Below are positions 1 to 7,907 of a stretch of DNA of 40,483 bases, in pieces. Source of the stretch: an uncultured Eubacteriales bacterium (GTDB lineage Bacteria; Bacillota; Clostridia; Oscillospirales; Acutalibacteraceae); assembly GCA_934394855.1 (NCBI GenBank), contig CAKRRH010000017.1, forward strand, positions 1 to 40,483, written 5' to 3'. Position numbers and translations under genes: made by a program. Each line of letters starts with the position of its first letter. Position 1 is the stretch's first letter. The notes beneath the pieces were generated by a model, which was not told the origin of the DNA, did not search any database, and worked only from the letters and a program-made list of their open reading frames with translations.

Positions 1-2
1 GA

Positions 3-1001
3 TTATTTGCTTGCTTCTTCAACAGCAACTGCACAAGCAACGGTAGCACCAACCATCGGGTTGTTGCCCATGCCGATAAGACCCATCATTTCAACATGAG
101 CCGGAACAGATGATGAACCTGCAAACTGAGCGTCAGAGTGCATACGACCCATTGTATCTGTCATGCCGTAAGATGAAGGACCTGCTGCCATGTTGTCCGG
201 GTGAAGTGTACGGCCTGTGCCGCCGCCCGATGCAACCGAGAAATACTGTTTGCCGTTCTCAATGCACCATTTTTTATATGTGCCTGCAACCGGGTGCTGG
301 AAACGAGTCGGGTTAGTTGAGTTACCTGTGATAGATACGCCAACCTTCTCAAGACGCATGATAGCAACGCCTTCCGGAACGTTATCAGCGCCATAGCACT
401 TAACGTCTGCACGAGGACCTTTTGAATAGGGAACTTCCTTTACAACCTTAACTTCTTCGGTGTAAGGATCAAACTCGGTTTCAACATATGTGAAGCCGTT
501 GATTCTTGAAATAATGAACGCTGCGTCTTTGCCGAGACCGTTAAGAATTACTCTAAGCGGGTGCTGACGAACTTTGTTTGCGTTAAGAGCAATTTTGATT
601 GCGCCTTCAGCAGCTGCAAATGATTCATGACCTGCAAGGAAGCAGAAGCAATCTGTTTCTTCCGAAAGAAGCATTTTGCCGAGGTTTCCGTGTCCGAGAC
701 CAACCTTGCGGTTTTCTGCAACAGAACCCGGAATGCAGAATGACTGAAGACCGATGCCGATTGCAGCAGCAGCGTCAGCAGCCTTTGTGCAGCCCTTTTT
801 GATTGCGATTGCGCAACCGACGGTATATGCCCAAACAGCGTTTTCAAAGCAGATAGGCTGTGTGCTGCGAACGATCTTGTCACAGTCAATGCCCTTTGCC
901 AAAGTGATTTCTTTACATTCCTCGATGGAGGAGATACCATATTCTTTAAGAACTTCGTTGATTTTGTCAACGCGTCTTTCATAACCTTCAAATAATGCCA
1001 T
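3..1001 (-). CDS. GGGtGRT family protein of unknown function
   Basis: The 332-residue protein carries the signature SGGGTGRT at about residues 258-265, followed by a highly conserved-looking glycine/methionine-rich C-terminus. I recognise it as the GGGtGRT family, common in Clostridia and without an assigned biochemical role. It has many cysteines (29, 40, 51, 63, 71, 89, 118, 120, 202, 246), which would fit metal or thiol chemistry, but that is inference. There is no signal peptide or membrane segment, so it should be cytosolic. The ATG has a strong GGAGG site that overlaps the stop codon of the upstream scaffold-like gene, so the two are transcribed and probably translated together. The gene appears complete, with its stop at the window edge. 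Confidence 0.85.
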   Translation of the reverse strand: MALFEGYERRVDKINEVLKEYGISSIEECKEITLAKGIDCDKIVRSTQPICFENAVWAYTVGCAIAIKKGCTKAADAAAAIGIGLQSFCIPGSVAENRKVGLGHGNLGKMLLSEETDCFCFLAGHESFAAAEGAIKIALNANKVRQHPLRVILNGLGKDAAFIISRINGFTYVETEFDPYTEEVKVVKEVPYSKGPRADVKCYGADNVPEGVAIMRLEKVGVSITGNSTNPTRFQHPVAGTYKKWCIENGKQYFSVASGGGTGRTLHPDNMAAGPSSYGMTDTMGRMHSDAQFAGSSSVPAHVEMMGLIGMGNNPMVGATVACAVAVEEASK

Positions 1002-1015
1002 TGGTTTTTACCTCC

Positions 1016-1708
1016 TTATTCCTCACGCGGGTCGATATATTTGACAGCTTCGTCAAAACGACCGTATGTGCCCATTGATTTCTTATATGCTTCGTTCGGT
1101 TCCATGCCTTCTTTGATGAAGTCGGTCATTTTTCCGAGCGATACAAACTCATAGCCGATTACCTGATCGTCAGCGTCAAGCGCCATGCGTGTGCAATAGC
1201 CTTCGGTCATTTCGAGGTAACGAACGCCCTTAGCTTTTGTGCCGTACATTGTGCCGACCATTGAACGATGTCCTTTACCGAGGTCTTCCATGCCTGCACC
1301 GATTACAAGACCGTCATCTGAGAAAGCAGACTGTGTACGACCGTAAACAATCTGCAAGAACAATTCTCTCATTGCAGTGTTGATTGCGTCGCAAACAAGG
1401 TCGGTGTTGAGCGCTTCAAGGATTGTTTTGCCCGGCAAGATCTCAGCTGCCATTGCTGCCGAGTGGGTCATGCCCGAACATCCTACGGTTTCAACCAGGG
1501 CTTCTTCGATTACGCCGCCTTTAACATTAAGCGAGAGCTTGCAAGCGCCCTGCTGAGGTGCGCACCAGCCTACACCGTGGGTGTAACCCGAAATGTCACA
1601 GATTTCCTTTGCGCCGATCCACTTTCCCTCTTCGGGGATAGGAGCAGGACCGTGCTTCGGTCCTTTAGCGACCATGCACATGTTTTCTACTTCTTGCGAA
1701 TAGTTCAT
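1016..1708 (-). CDS. NifU/IscU-like iron-sulfur cluster assembly scaffold-type protein
   Basis: The 230-residue cytosolic protein has an IscU/NifU-N-like core: cysteines at 49, 56, 77 and 106, including the VGCSGMT segment that resembles the glycine-cysteine loop of scaffold proteins. It is longer than a typical IscU (about 130-150 residues), with extra N- and C-terminal segments. It is the first gene of a two-gene operon with the GGGtGRT protein, separated by 14 bases, behind a clear promoter at 1762-1790. The start ATG has an AAAGGAAG site at normal spacing. A role in iron-sulfur or other sulfur-dependent chemistry is inferred from the fold only; the pairing with an uncharacterised protein means the true client is unknown. 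Confidence 0.72.
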   Translation of the reverse strand: MNYSQEVENMCMVAKGPKHGPAPIPEEGKWIGAKEICDISGYTHGVGWCAPQQGACKLSLNVKGGVIEEALVETVGCSGMTHSAAMAAEILPGKTILEALNTDLVCDAINTAMRELFLQIVYGRTQSAFSDDGLVIGAGMEDLGKGHRSMVGTMYGTKAKGVRYLEMTEGYCTRMALDADDQVIGYEFVSLGKMTDFIKEGMEPNEAYKKSMGTYGRFDEAVKYIDPREE

Positions 1709-1761
1709 TATTTATCTTCCTTTCAAACAATAAAAGTTTAAGCCATAAATCGACAAATACT

Positions 1762-1790
1762 ATTATAATGTGATTTTGGACTAATTTCAA
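1762..1790 (-). promoter_or_regulatory. Sigma-A promoter of the scaffold/GGGtGRT operon
   Basis: Read on the minus strand there is TTGAAA, a 17-base spacer and TATAAT. The start of transcription would fall about 45 bases upstream of the ATG at 1708. Confidence 0.75.
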
Positions 1791-1856
1791 GTAAAATCGA
1801 AAAGTTTGTAAAAATATTAACTTAATAACAAGAAAAATACAAATTTTCGTTCATTT

Positions 1857-2708
1857 TTACAGTGTAAATATCCAAACGACCAGCACAATCAGACCTAGGG
1901 CGATTCGATACCAGCCGAATATTTTGAAATCATGCTTTTTGATGAAGTTCATCAGGAATTTGATTGCGATGATCGAAACGATGAACGCGGTCAAAATTCC
2001 GACGATCAGCGCGCCGATTTCGGAACCTGTAAACACATCGCCCGTTGTCGCCATTTCTTTGCCGAGCTTTAAGCATTTTACAAGACTTGCACCGAACATT
2101 ACCGGAATTGAGAGGAAGAACGAATATTCAGCGGCAAGACCTCTTGTGCAGCCGAGCAGCATTGCGCCGATGATCGTGATGCCTGAGCGTGATGTGCCGG
2201 GGATCAGCGCCAATACCTGAAAACAGCCGATTAAAAGGGCAAGCTTCATGTCAACCTTGTTGAAGCTTTTGATTCGGGTTTGAATTTTGCCTTTTTTGAT
2301 CATGTTTTCGACCGCAATGAACGCAACGCCATAGATGATAAGCGTCAGTGCAACTGTCAATTCGTTGTAAAATACGGAATCGATCCATTTATCAAGCGGA
2401 AGACCGATCAGAGCCGCCGGCAAACAGCCGATGAGCACGAGAACCCACAAACGCCATGTATAGCGCTTGACCTCGGGCGATTTTGTTTTTGAAAAAGGAT
2501 TTAGCTTATTCCAATAGAGAATTACAACCGCCATTATTGCGCCGAGCTGAATGACCACGCGGAACATTTCGGTAAAGGCGTTGTCACCAACAGGGAAGAA
2601 TCTTTCATAGAGAATCAGGTGACCTGTTGAGCTTATCGGGAGCCATTCGGTAATGCCCTCGATGATGCCGTAGAAAAATGAACTGATGACCTGCAAAAAA
2701 CCATTCAT
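1857..2708 (-). CDS. uppP: Undecaprenyl-diphosphate phosphatase (BacA/UppP family)
   Basis: This 283-residue polytopic membrane protein dephosphorylates undecaprenyl diphosphate to recycle the lipid carrier for peptidoglycan and other surface glycans. The two family motifs are visible: the glutamate-rich EGITEWLPISSTGH at about residues 17-30 and PGTSRSG near residue 170. Length is normal. It is the last gene of the alr/beta-galactosidase/ung/uppP run, 49 bases after ung, with an AAAGGA site about 10 bases before the ATG. No convincing terminator hairpin is visible between its stop and the next promoter, although A/T-rich sequence follows. Confidence 0.95.
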   Translation of the reverse strand: MNGFLQVISSFFYGIIEGITEWLPISSTGHLILYERFFPVGDNAFTEMFRVVIQLGAIMAVVILYWNKLNPFSKTKSPEVKRYTWRLWVLVLIGCLPAALIGLPLDKWIDSVFYNELTVALTLIIYGVAFIAVENMIKKGKIQTRIKSFNKVDMKLALLIGCFQVLALIPGTSRSGITIIGAMLLGCTRGLAAEYSFFLSIPVMFGASLVKCLKLGKEMATTGDVFTGSEIGALIVGILTAFIVSIIAIKFLMNFIKKHDFKIFGWYRIALGLIVLVVWIFTL

Positions 2709-2757
2709 ATGTATATATTCCTTTCGGTTTTAAAATCTTTACAAAAATCGAAATCGG

Positions 2758-3432
2758 TTATTCATGCAACTGCCAATCGATTGGAGTCATGCCGTTTTTT
2801 TGCAAAAATTCGTTGGTTTTGGAAAAATGACGACAGCCGAAAAATCCGTTATATGCCGAAAGCGGACTTGGATGTGCCGCTTCTAAAATCAGATGATTCG
2901 GATTTGTGATGAGCGCCTTTTTCGAGCGTGCATTATTTCCCCAAAGCAAAAATACGATTGGGCTTTCACGCTCGTTTAACAGTGTAATTATTGTGTCGGT
3001 CAGCGTTTCCCAGCCGTGTCCTCGGTGAGAGCCCGCACAACCTTCACGAACTGTCAGCACTGTGTTTAACATCAGCACTCCGCTTTTTGCCCAGTCATAT
3101 AACTCGCCGAAATGAGGCGGTTGGGTGATGTTCAAGTCGTCATGCTGCTCTTTATATATGTTTTTCAGCGACGGAGGCGGTTCAACGCCTCGCTTTACCG
3201 AAAAGCACAGCCCATGAGCCTGCCCCGGTCCGTGATAGGGGTCTTGACCCAAAATAACCGCCTTTGTGTCATTGTAATCGGTGTTTTTCAGCGCATTGAA
3301 TATGTCGTGCATATCGGGATAGACATGATGATGAGAATATTCGCTCTTTAAAAACTCACGGAGCTTGAGGTAATAATCCTTTTTAAACTCATCTTCGAGC
3401 AGTTTATCCCAACTGTTTCCGATGTTTACCAT
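2758..3432 (-). CDS. ung: Uracil-DNA glycosylase, family 1
   Basis: This 224-residue base-excision repair enzyme removes uracil from DNA. The water-activating motif GQDPYHG is at 62-68 (catalytic Asp64), and the DNA-intercalation motif HPSPLS occurs near residue 187, followed by GFFGCRHF. Length and motifs are those of the normal enzyme. Its start codon lies only 4 bases after the beta-galactosidase stop, with GAGGT as ribosome binding site, so the two are co-transcribed. The neighbours do not suggest a special role. Confidence 0.97.
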   Translation of the reverse strand: MVNIGNSWDKLLEDEFKKDYYLKLREFLKSEYSHHHVYPDMHDIFNALKNTDYNDTKAVILGQDPYHGPGQAHGLCFSVKRGVEPPPSLKNIYKEQHDDLNITQPPHFGELYDWAKSGVLMLNTVLTVREGCAGSHRGHGWETLTDTIITLLNERESPIVFLLWGNNARSKKALITNPNHLILEAAHPSPLSAYNGFFGCRHFSKTNEFLQKNGMTPIDWQLHE

Positions 3433-3436
3433 CTGC

Positions 3437-6400
3437 TTACCTCGTTTTCAAGATGAAATCGGTATTGCCGAGCTTTGCAAGGTCTTTTGCCTTTGGTGAG
3501 AGCGGCAATATTTCAAGATTGAAGGTGAATTTTTTGTCGTTTACGCGATATTCGTCGGGGAGAACAGGACCGCAGGCATTCGAGCCGACGCCGCTTTGCT
3601 TATAATCAACGCAGATATGAGTAGCGGTTGATTTCGGCAGTTCAAATTTATGCTTTGCCGCCTGCAATTCTTCCTGCGAATAGGGAAGAACGGACAGACC
3701 GATTCCGTCTTTTGAACGGAACATCAGACCGACACCGTCTTCGCCGTAAACACAGCCCCATTTTGTGTCATAATGGTTGCCGCATTCCTGAGGAACGATA
3801 TATTCATAGGGAATTTCGTTTTCAACCTTATTTTTAAATCTGCCCTTGTAGCAAGCGTTGTGTTTGTCAACATAGCTCTCAAACGGACCGAAACCGAAAT
3901 ATTCAACGGTGTTGAGCGACTTGTCGACCGAGGTCCTCAAACCGAATCTCGGCAAATATTCCACATCCTCGTCAACCGTGACATCGGCTTCAAGAGTGAT
4001 GATTCCGAGAGTGTTGATCGTCCAGAGGGTATTAACGGTGATCGGGCAGATTCGAGAAACAGCGCCGATTCTTGTGATCGTTGCAATTTCAACGCCGGAA
4101 TCCGTCTTTTTGCAAGCGACTCTGCGAACGGAATTGACCATGCGCTCATAGTGCAGGTTTTCCCATTTCTCATTTTGGAAGCAGTCGTTGCGAATCAATG
4201 CTCTCCAGATGTTGAAATCAATCGGAGAATTGAGCAATTTCTTATTTGCAATCGTCAACTGTTCAAAGCAGCCGTGAGGCTTGTTGAAAAGATATGTAAA
4301 GCCGTTGCCGATAATTTTCAAATATTTCTCCGACTCCGAAACCGAGAACAGCGTGTTGTCATATTCAACGACTCTTCTCGAATCGTCAACAGGCAGCTTG
4401 AACTGTGCGAACGCAACCTCATGACCGTCGTCTGCCCAAGCGGTTTCGCCGATTTGGGTAAAGATCAGGCGAATGTAGCAATCGCCGTGTTCGGGGAGGG
4501 TATATTCAATGTGTATTTGTTCGGTGCGCTGCGGAGGAATCGGAAGCGCTCCGACTTCACCCGATTCGACAACCTTGCCGTCGAGCGTGATTTCATATTT
4601 GCAGTCATAGCGTGAGAGGTAGATGAAATCGTGCATATTTTTAACCGAGAATATGCCGTTTTCAAGATCGACCGCCTCAACCTTAACAGGCTGAATCACC
4701 GCTTTATAATCATTGAGCGCAACTGTCGGGCGTCTGTCGGGCGTCACAAGTCCGTCAAGGCAGAAATCATTGTCGTTTACAACCTCGCCGAAATCTCCGC
4801 CATAGCCGTATTTGATGTTGCCGAATTCGTCTTTACCAACCGGGAATGCGTGGTCGCACCATTCCCAAACGAATCCGCCCGCAAACTGCGGATAGGTGTT
4901 GATGATGTCCCAATATTCCTTGAAGTCGCCGGGTGAATTGCCCAAAACATGAGAATATTCGCAAAGAACGAGCGGTCTTGTCTGTTCTTCGTCGTTTAAA
5001 TATTTTATGCACCAAGCGGGCGGAGCATACATTCTGCTGACGGTGTCAAGCCCCTCGGCACTTGATAATTCGCCTGTAATGCAGCTTTCGTAATGGGTCA
5101 GTCTGTCCGGGTCACGGAGCTTTGTCCATTTGACCGCCTTTTCAACATTGCAGCCATAGCCCGATTCGTTGCCCATTGACCACATCATTACGCACGGGCG
5201 GTTTTTATCACGTTCGACAAGCCGTTTAACACGGTCGAGAATTACTTCCTCATAGGTCGGGTCGTTTGTGAAATATGAGAACTGCGAGCAGTCATAGCCG
5301 CCTTTGCGCTGAACCGTTCCGTGGGTTTCGATGTCGGCTTCGTCGATTACATAAAAACCGTATTTATCGCACATTTCCAAAAATCTCGGGTCGTTTGGAT
5401 AGTGAGAGGTGCGCACGGCGTTGATGTTGTAGGCTTTCATCAGCATGAGGTCTTTGATCATCATGTCCTCTGTCACCGCATAGCCGACGGTCGGGTCGGA
5501 ATCATGGCGGTTGACGCCTTTAAATTTGATTGCTCTGCCGTTGAGCTTAATTATGCCGTCATCTACGCAAAGAGTCTTGATTCCGACCTTTTCGCAGATA
5601 TATTCACCGCAGCTTTCAATCAAGATCGAATAGAGGAACGGTGTTTCGGCTGACCAAAGAGCAGGGGAGGCTACGGTAAATTCACCGTGTCCGAGCCCGT
5701 CGGTTTCGGTTCTGTCGACGGTGTTTCCTTCGGGGTCGATAAGAGTAAGCTTGATTCCGTCAACAGTCGGCGCGTCAATGTCAATTTTGAGCGTGCCTGT
5801 TCTAAAATCGTCAGCTACTTCGCTTGTGATGAAATAATCACGAATGTGTCCTTTAGGACGGGAAAGCAGGTAAACATCTCTGAAAATGCCCGAAAGACGG
5901 AATTTATCCTGGTCTTCAAAATATGAACCGTCGCACCACTTCAAAACAATTACCGTAATCTTGTTTTCGCCGATATGAACATAGTCGGTGACATCAATTT
6001 CGCTTGTTGAGTGGGAAACCTGGGAATATGCGACAAATTCTTCGTTTATGTAAAGATAAAAACAGCTGTCAACGCCCTCAAAATTGAGATATTGACGATA
6101 GGTTTCAAACTTTTCGTCGATTGAAAATGTGCGTGTATAAACGCCTGTCGGGTTGTCGGCAGGAACAAAGGGCGGGTCAAACGGGAACGGATAGTTCACA
6201 TTTGTATATTGATGTGAGTCGTAGCCGTTTGTCTGCCAGCATGACGGAACATGAAGTTTGGTATCTGTTTTGAGATATTGCTTTGAAAGAATATCGTCGG
6301 GAATGTCATAGATCGAATCAAAATATTCAAAGAACCAATCTCCCGACAAGAGATTGAACCTTTGCGAACGCTCACGGTTTCCGCTGACGGCTGACGCCAT

Positions 6401-6487
6401 TGAATGATAGGGAATGTAGTAAGAACGCTCGGGAAGACAGTTCAGATGAAGTGTCGAAAGATCCTGATAGTAGTTTTGAAGCTCCAT
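3437..6487 (-). CDS. Beta-galactosidase, glycoside hydrolase family 2
   Basis: This LacZ-type enzyme of 1016 residues hydrolyses terminal beta-galactosides. Domain order follows the family: N-terminal sugar-binding sandwich (with the DPPFVP and TGVYTR segments), immunoglobulin-like domain, TIM barrel, and C-terminal small-chain domains. The acid/base lies in the WSMGNESGYG segment and the nucleophile in LCEYSHVLGNSPG. No signal peptide is present, so it is intracellular and would act on imported lactose or galactosides. I chose the ATG at 6487 because the AAGGA site is 9 bases upstream of it; the ATG at 6493 is only 3 bases from that site. It sits between alr and ung in one transcript, an unusual partnership that may be only positional. 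Confidence 0.95.
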   Translation of the reverse strand: MELQNYYQDLSTLHLNCLPERSYYIPYHSMASAVSGNRERSQRFNLLSGDWFFEYFDSIYDIPDDILSKQYLKTDTKLHVPSCWQTNGYDSHQYTNVNYPFPFDPPFVPADNPTGVYTRTFSIDEKFETYRQYLNFEGVDSCFYLYINEEFVAYSQVSHSTSEIDVTDYVHIGENKITVIVLKWCDGSYFEDQDKFRLSGIFRDVYLLSRPKGHIRDYFITSEVADDFRTGTLKIDIDAPTVDGIKLTLIDPEGNTVDRTETDGLGHGEFTVASPALWSAETPFLYSILIESCGEYICEKVGIKTLCVDDGIIKLNGRAIKFKGVNRHDSDPTVGYAVTEDMMIKDLMLMKAYNINAVRTSHYPNDPRFLEMCDKYGFYVIDEADIETHGTVQRKGGYDCSQFSYFTNDPTYEEVILDRVKRLVERDKNRPCVMMWSMGNESGYGCNVEKAVKWTKLRDPDRLTHYESCITGELSSAEGLDTVSRMYAPPAWCIKYLNDEEQTRPLVLCEYSHVLGNSPGDFKEYWDIINTYPQFAGGFVWEWCDHAFPVGKDEFGNIKYGYGGDFGEVVNDNDFCLDGLVTPDRRPTVALNDYKAVIQPVKVEAVDLENGIFSVKNMHDFIYLSRYDCKYEITLDGKVVESGEVGALPIPPQRTEQIHIEYTLPEHGDCYIRLIFTQIGETAWADDGHEVAFAQFKLPVDDSRRVVEYDNTLFSVSESEKYLKIIGNGFTYLFNKPHGCFEQLTIANKKLLNSPIDFNIWRALIRNDCFQNEKWENLHYERMVNSVRRVACKKTDSGVEIATITRIGAVSRICPITVNTLWTINTLGIITLEADVTVDEDVEYLPRFGLRTSVDKSLNTVEYFGFGPFESYVDKHNACYKGRFKNKVENEIPYEYIVPQECGNHYDTKWGCVYGEDGVGLMFRSKDGIGLSVLPYSQEELQAAKHKFELPKSTATHICVDYKQSGVGSNACGPVLPDEYRVNDKKFTFNLEILPLSPKAKDLAKLGNTDFILKTR

Positions 6488-6514
6488 TTTCATTTATCCT
6501 TTACATGTATTTTT

Positions 6515-7702
6515 TCACAAGTTATAGACATAATTCAGCGTGCCTATTTCCTTGCCGTTTTCATAATATACTCGTGTGACTCGTTTGCCGATTATGCACA
6601 TTGTTTCATAATTGACCGTTTTGCACATCGATGAAAAATCTTCGATAGTTAAAGTTCCGTTTTCATCATGCCCGAAAAGCAAAACCTCGTCGCCGGATTT
6701 TACATTGTCAATGTTTGTTACATCAACGATCATCTGATCCATGCAAACACGACCGACAATCGGCGCCGCTTTGCCTTTTATCATCACAAAGCCCCTGTTT
6801 GAGAGCATTCTCGGATAGCCGTCCGCATAACCGACGGGGACCGTTGCGGCAATGATCGGTTTTTCCGCCGTGAATGTTCTGCCGTAGCTGATGCTTTCAC
6901 CGGGATTGACCGTTTTTATCATCGAAATGACCGATTTCAGCGTCATTGCGGGTTTGAGCCCATATTTATCACGGAAAAACGGCGAAGGCTCATTTCCGTA
7001 AAGTATGATTCCCGGACGAACCATGTCAAGCTGCATTTCGGTGTTGTGAAGCGTTGCCGCCGAGTTGCAGCAATGGCGAAGTCTGAAATCGATTCCGTGA
7101 GATTTCAGTTTATCGATTATGTCGCAGAACATTTTGAACTGATGAGCGGTATATTCGCCTGTTTCGTCGCCGTCTGTGTCGGATGCGGCAAAATGGGTGA
7201 AAATGCCTTCAAAATCAAGTCCCGGCAGCTTTGATGAACAAATTTCGTCAACTGCGCTGTTATCGTTTTCATCATGGTGGACAAATCCGATTCGACCCAT
7301 TCCGCTGTCGATTTTAACATGAACCTTAACGGTGACGCTTTGCTCGGTTGCAATTTGGCTAAGCTCCGTTGCATATTCCTTGCAAAGAAGCGCTTGTGAT
7401 ATGTTGTTTTCGGCTAATGTTTTTGCCATGAACGGCGGTGTGTAGCCCAAAATCAAAATCGGCTTATTGATTTTGAGTTCCCTAAGCTGGAGTGCTTCTT
7501 CAATATTTGAAACCGCAAACCAATCGCTTCCGAGCTTATCAAGAAGCGGCGCGACAAATTTTGCACCGTGGCCATATGCGTCCGCTTTTACGACCGACAT
7601 CACCTTGACGCCGTCCGACAGCCTGCTTTTGATCTCGAAAAAGTTGTGGCGAATGTTGTCAAGCGACACTTCCGCCCAAGTCCTTTTCAAATATGATTCC
7701 AT
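6515..7702 (-). CDS. alr: Alanine racemase
   Basis: This 395-residue PLP enzyme interconverts L- and D-alanine for peptidoglycan. The PLP lysine is Lys39 in the VVKADAYGHGA motif; the SYGRTF segment holds the catalytic tyrosine of the second domain, and CMDQMIVDV near the C-terminus is also typical. An upstream in-frame ATG at 7738 exists, but the ATG at 7702 is preceded by GAGAG at 9 bases and gives the expected N-terminus. It is the first gene of a minus-strand run that continues into the GH2 enzyme after about 27 bases. The promoter is at 7745-7773. Confidence 0.96.
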   Translation of the reverse strand: MESYLKRTWAEVSLDNIRHNFFEIKSRLSDGVKVMSVVKADAYGHGAKFVAPLLDKLGSDWFAVSNIEEALQLRELKINKPILILGYTPPFMAKTLAENNISQALLCKEYATELSQIATEQSVTVKVHVKIDSGMGRIGFVHHDENDNSAVDEICSSKLPGLDFEGIFTHFAASDTDGDETGEYTAHQFKMFCDIIDKLKSHGIDFRLRHCCNSAATLHNTEMQLDMVRPGIILYGNEPSPFFRDKYGLKPAMTLKSVISMIKTVNPGESISYGRTFTAEKPIIAATVPVGYADGYPRMLSNRGFVMIKGKAAPIVGRVCMDQMIVDVTNIDNVKSGDEVLLFGHDENGTLTIEDFSSMCKTVNYETMCIIGKRVTRVYYENGKEIGTLNYVYNL

Positions 7703-7731
7703 ATGTAAATTCTCTCGATTCGTAATAATTT

Positions 7732-7744
7732 TATACACTGTATA
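7732..7744. promoter_or_regulatory. Palindrome at the alr transcription start
   Basis: TATACA, one base, TGTATA forms a perfect 6-bp palindrome directly downstream of the -10 box, where the transcript should begin. It could be an operator; no regulator gene lies next to it. Confidence 0.3.
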
Positions 7745-7773
7745 ATTATAATATGAATCGGCTGATAAGTCAA
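7745..7773 (-). promoter_or_regulatory. Sigma-A promoter of alr and downstream genes
   Basis: On the minus strand TTGACT, 17 bases, TATAAT. The leader to the ATG at 7702 would be about 35 bases. No other equally good promoter is visible before uppP, which supports a single alr-GH2-ung-uppP transcript. Confidence 0.75.
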
Positions 7774-7850
7774 ACCTTTTGTGGCTTGATTTGTAAATTA
7801 AAAAAATATCATTTTGCCGATGTATTTTGTATATTTTATACTAAATATCG

Positions 7851-7879
7851 TTGAAATATGTTTTGCAATGTGTTATATT
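7851..7879 (+). promoter_or_regulatory. Sigma-A promoter of the dockerin cellulase
   Basis: TTGAAA, 17 bases, TATATT. The start of transcription falls about 20-25 bases before the ATG at 7908. The promoter overlaps a false upstream extension of the reading frame, which supports the later start. Confidence 0.65.
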
Positions 7880-7907
7880 GTTTAAAAAAGAGAAAAGGAT
7901 CGTTAAG

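Noticed and set aside
3773..4615. A 280-codon open frame on the plus strand
   Set aside because: It lies fully inside the well-supported beta-galactosidase on the other strand, has no recognisable domain and no ribosome binding site; its length comes from codon bias of the true gene.
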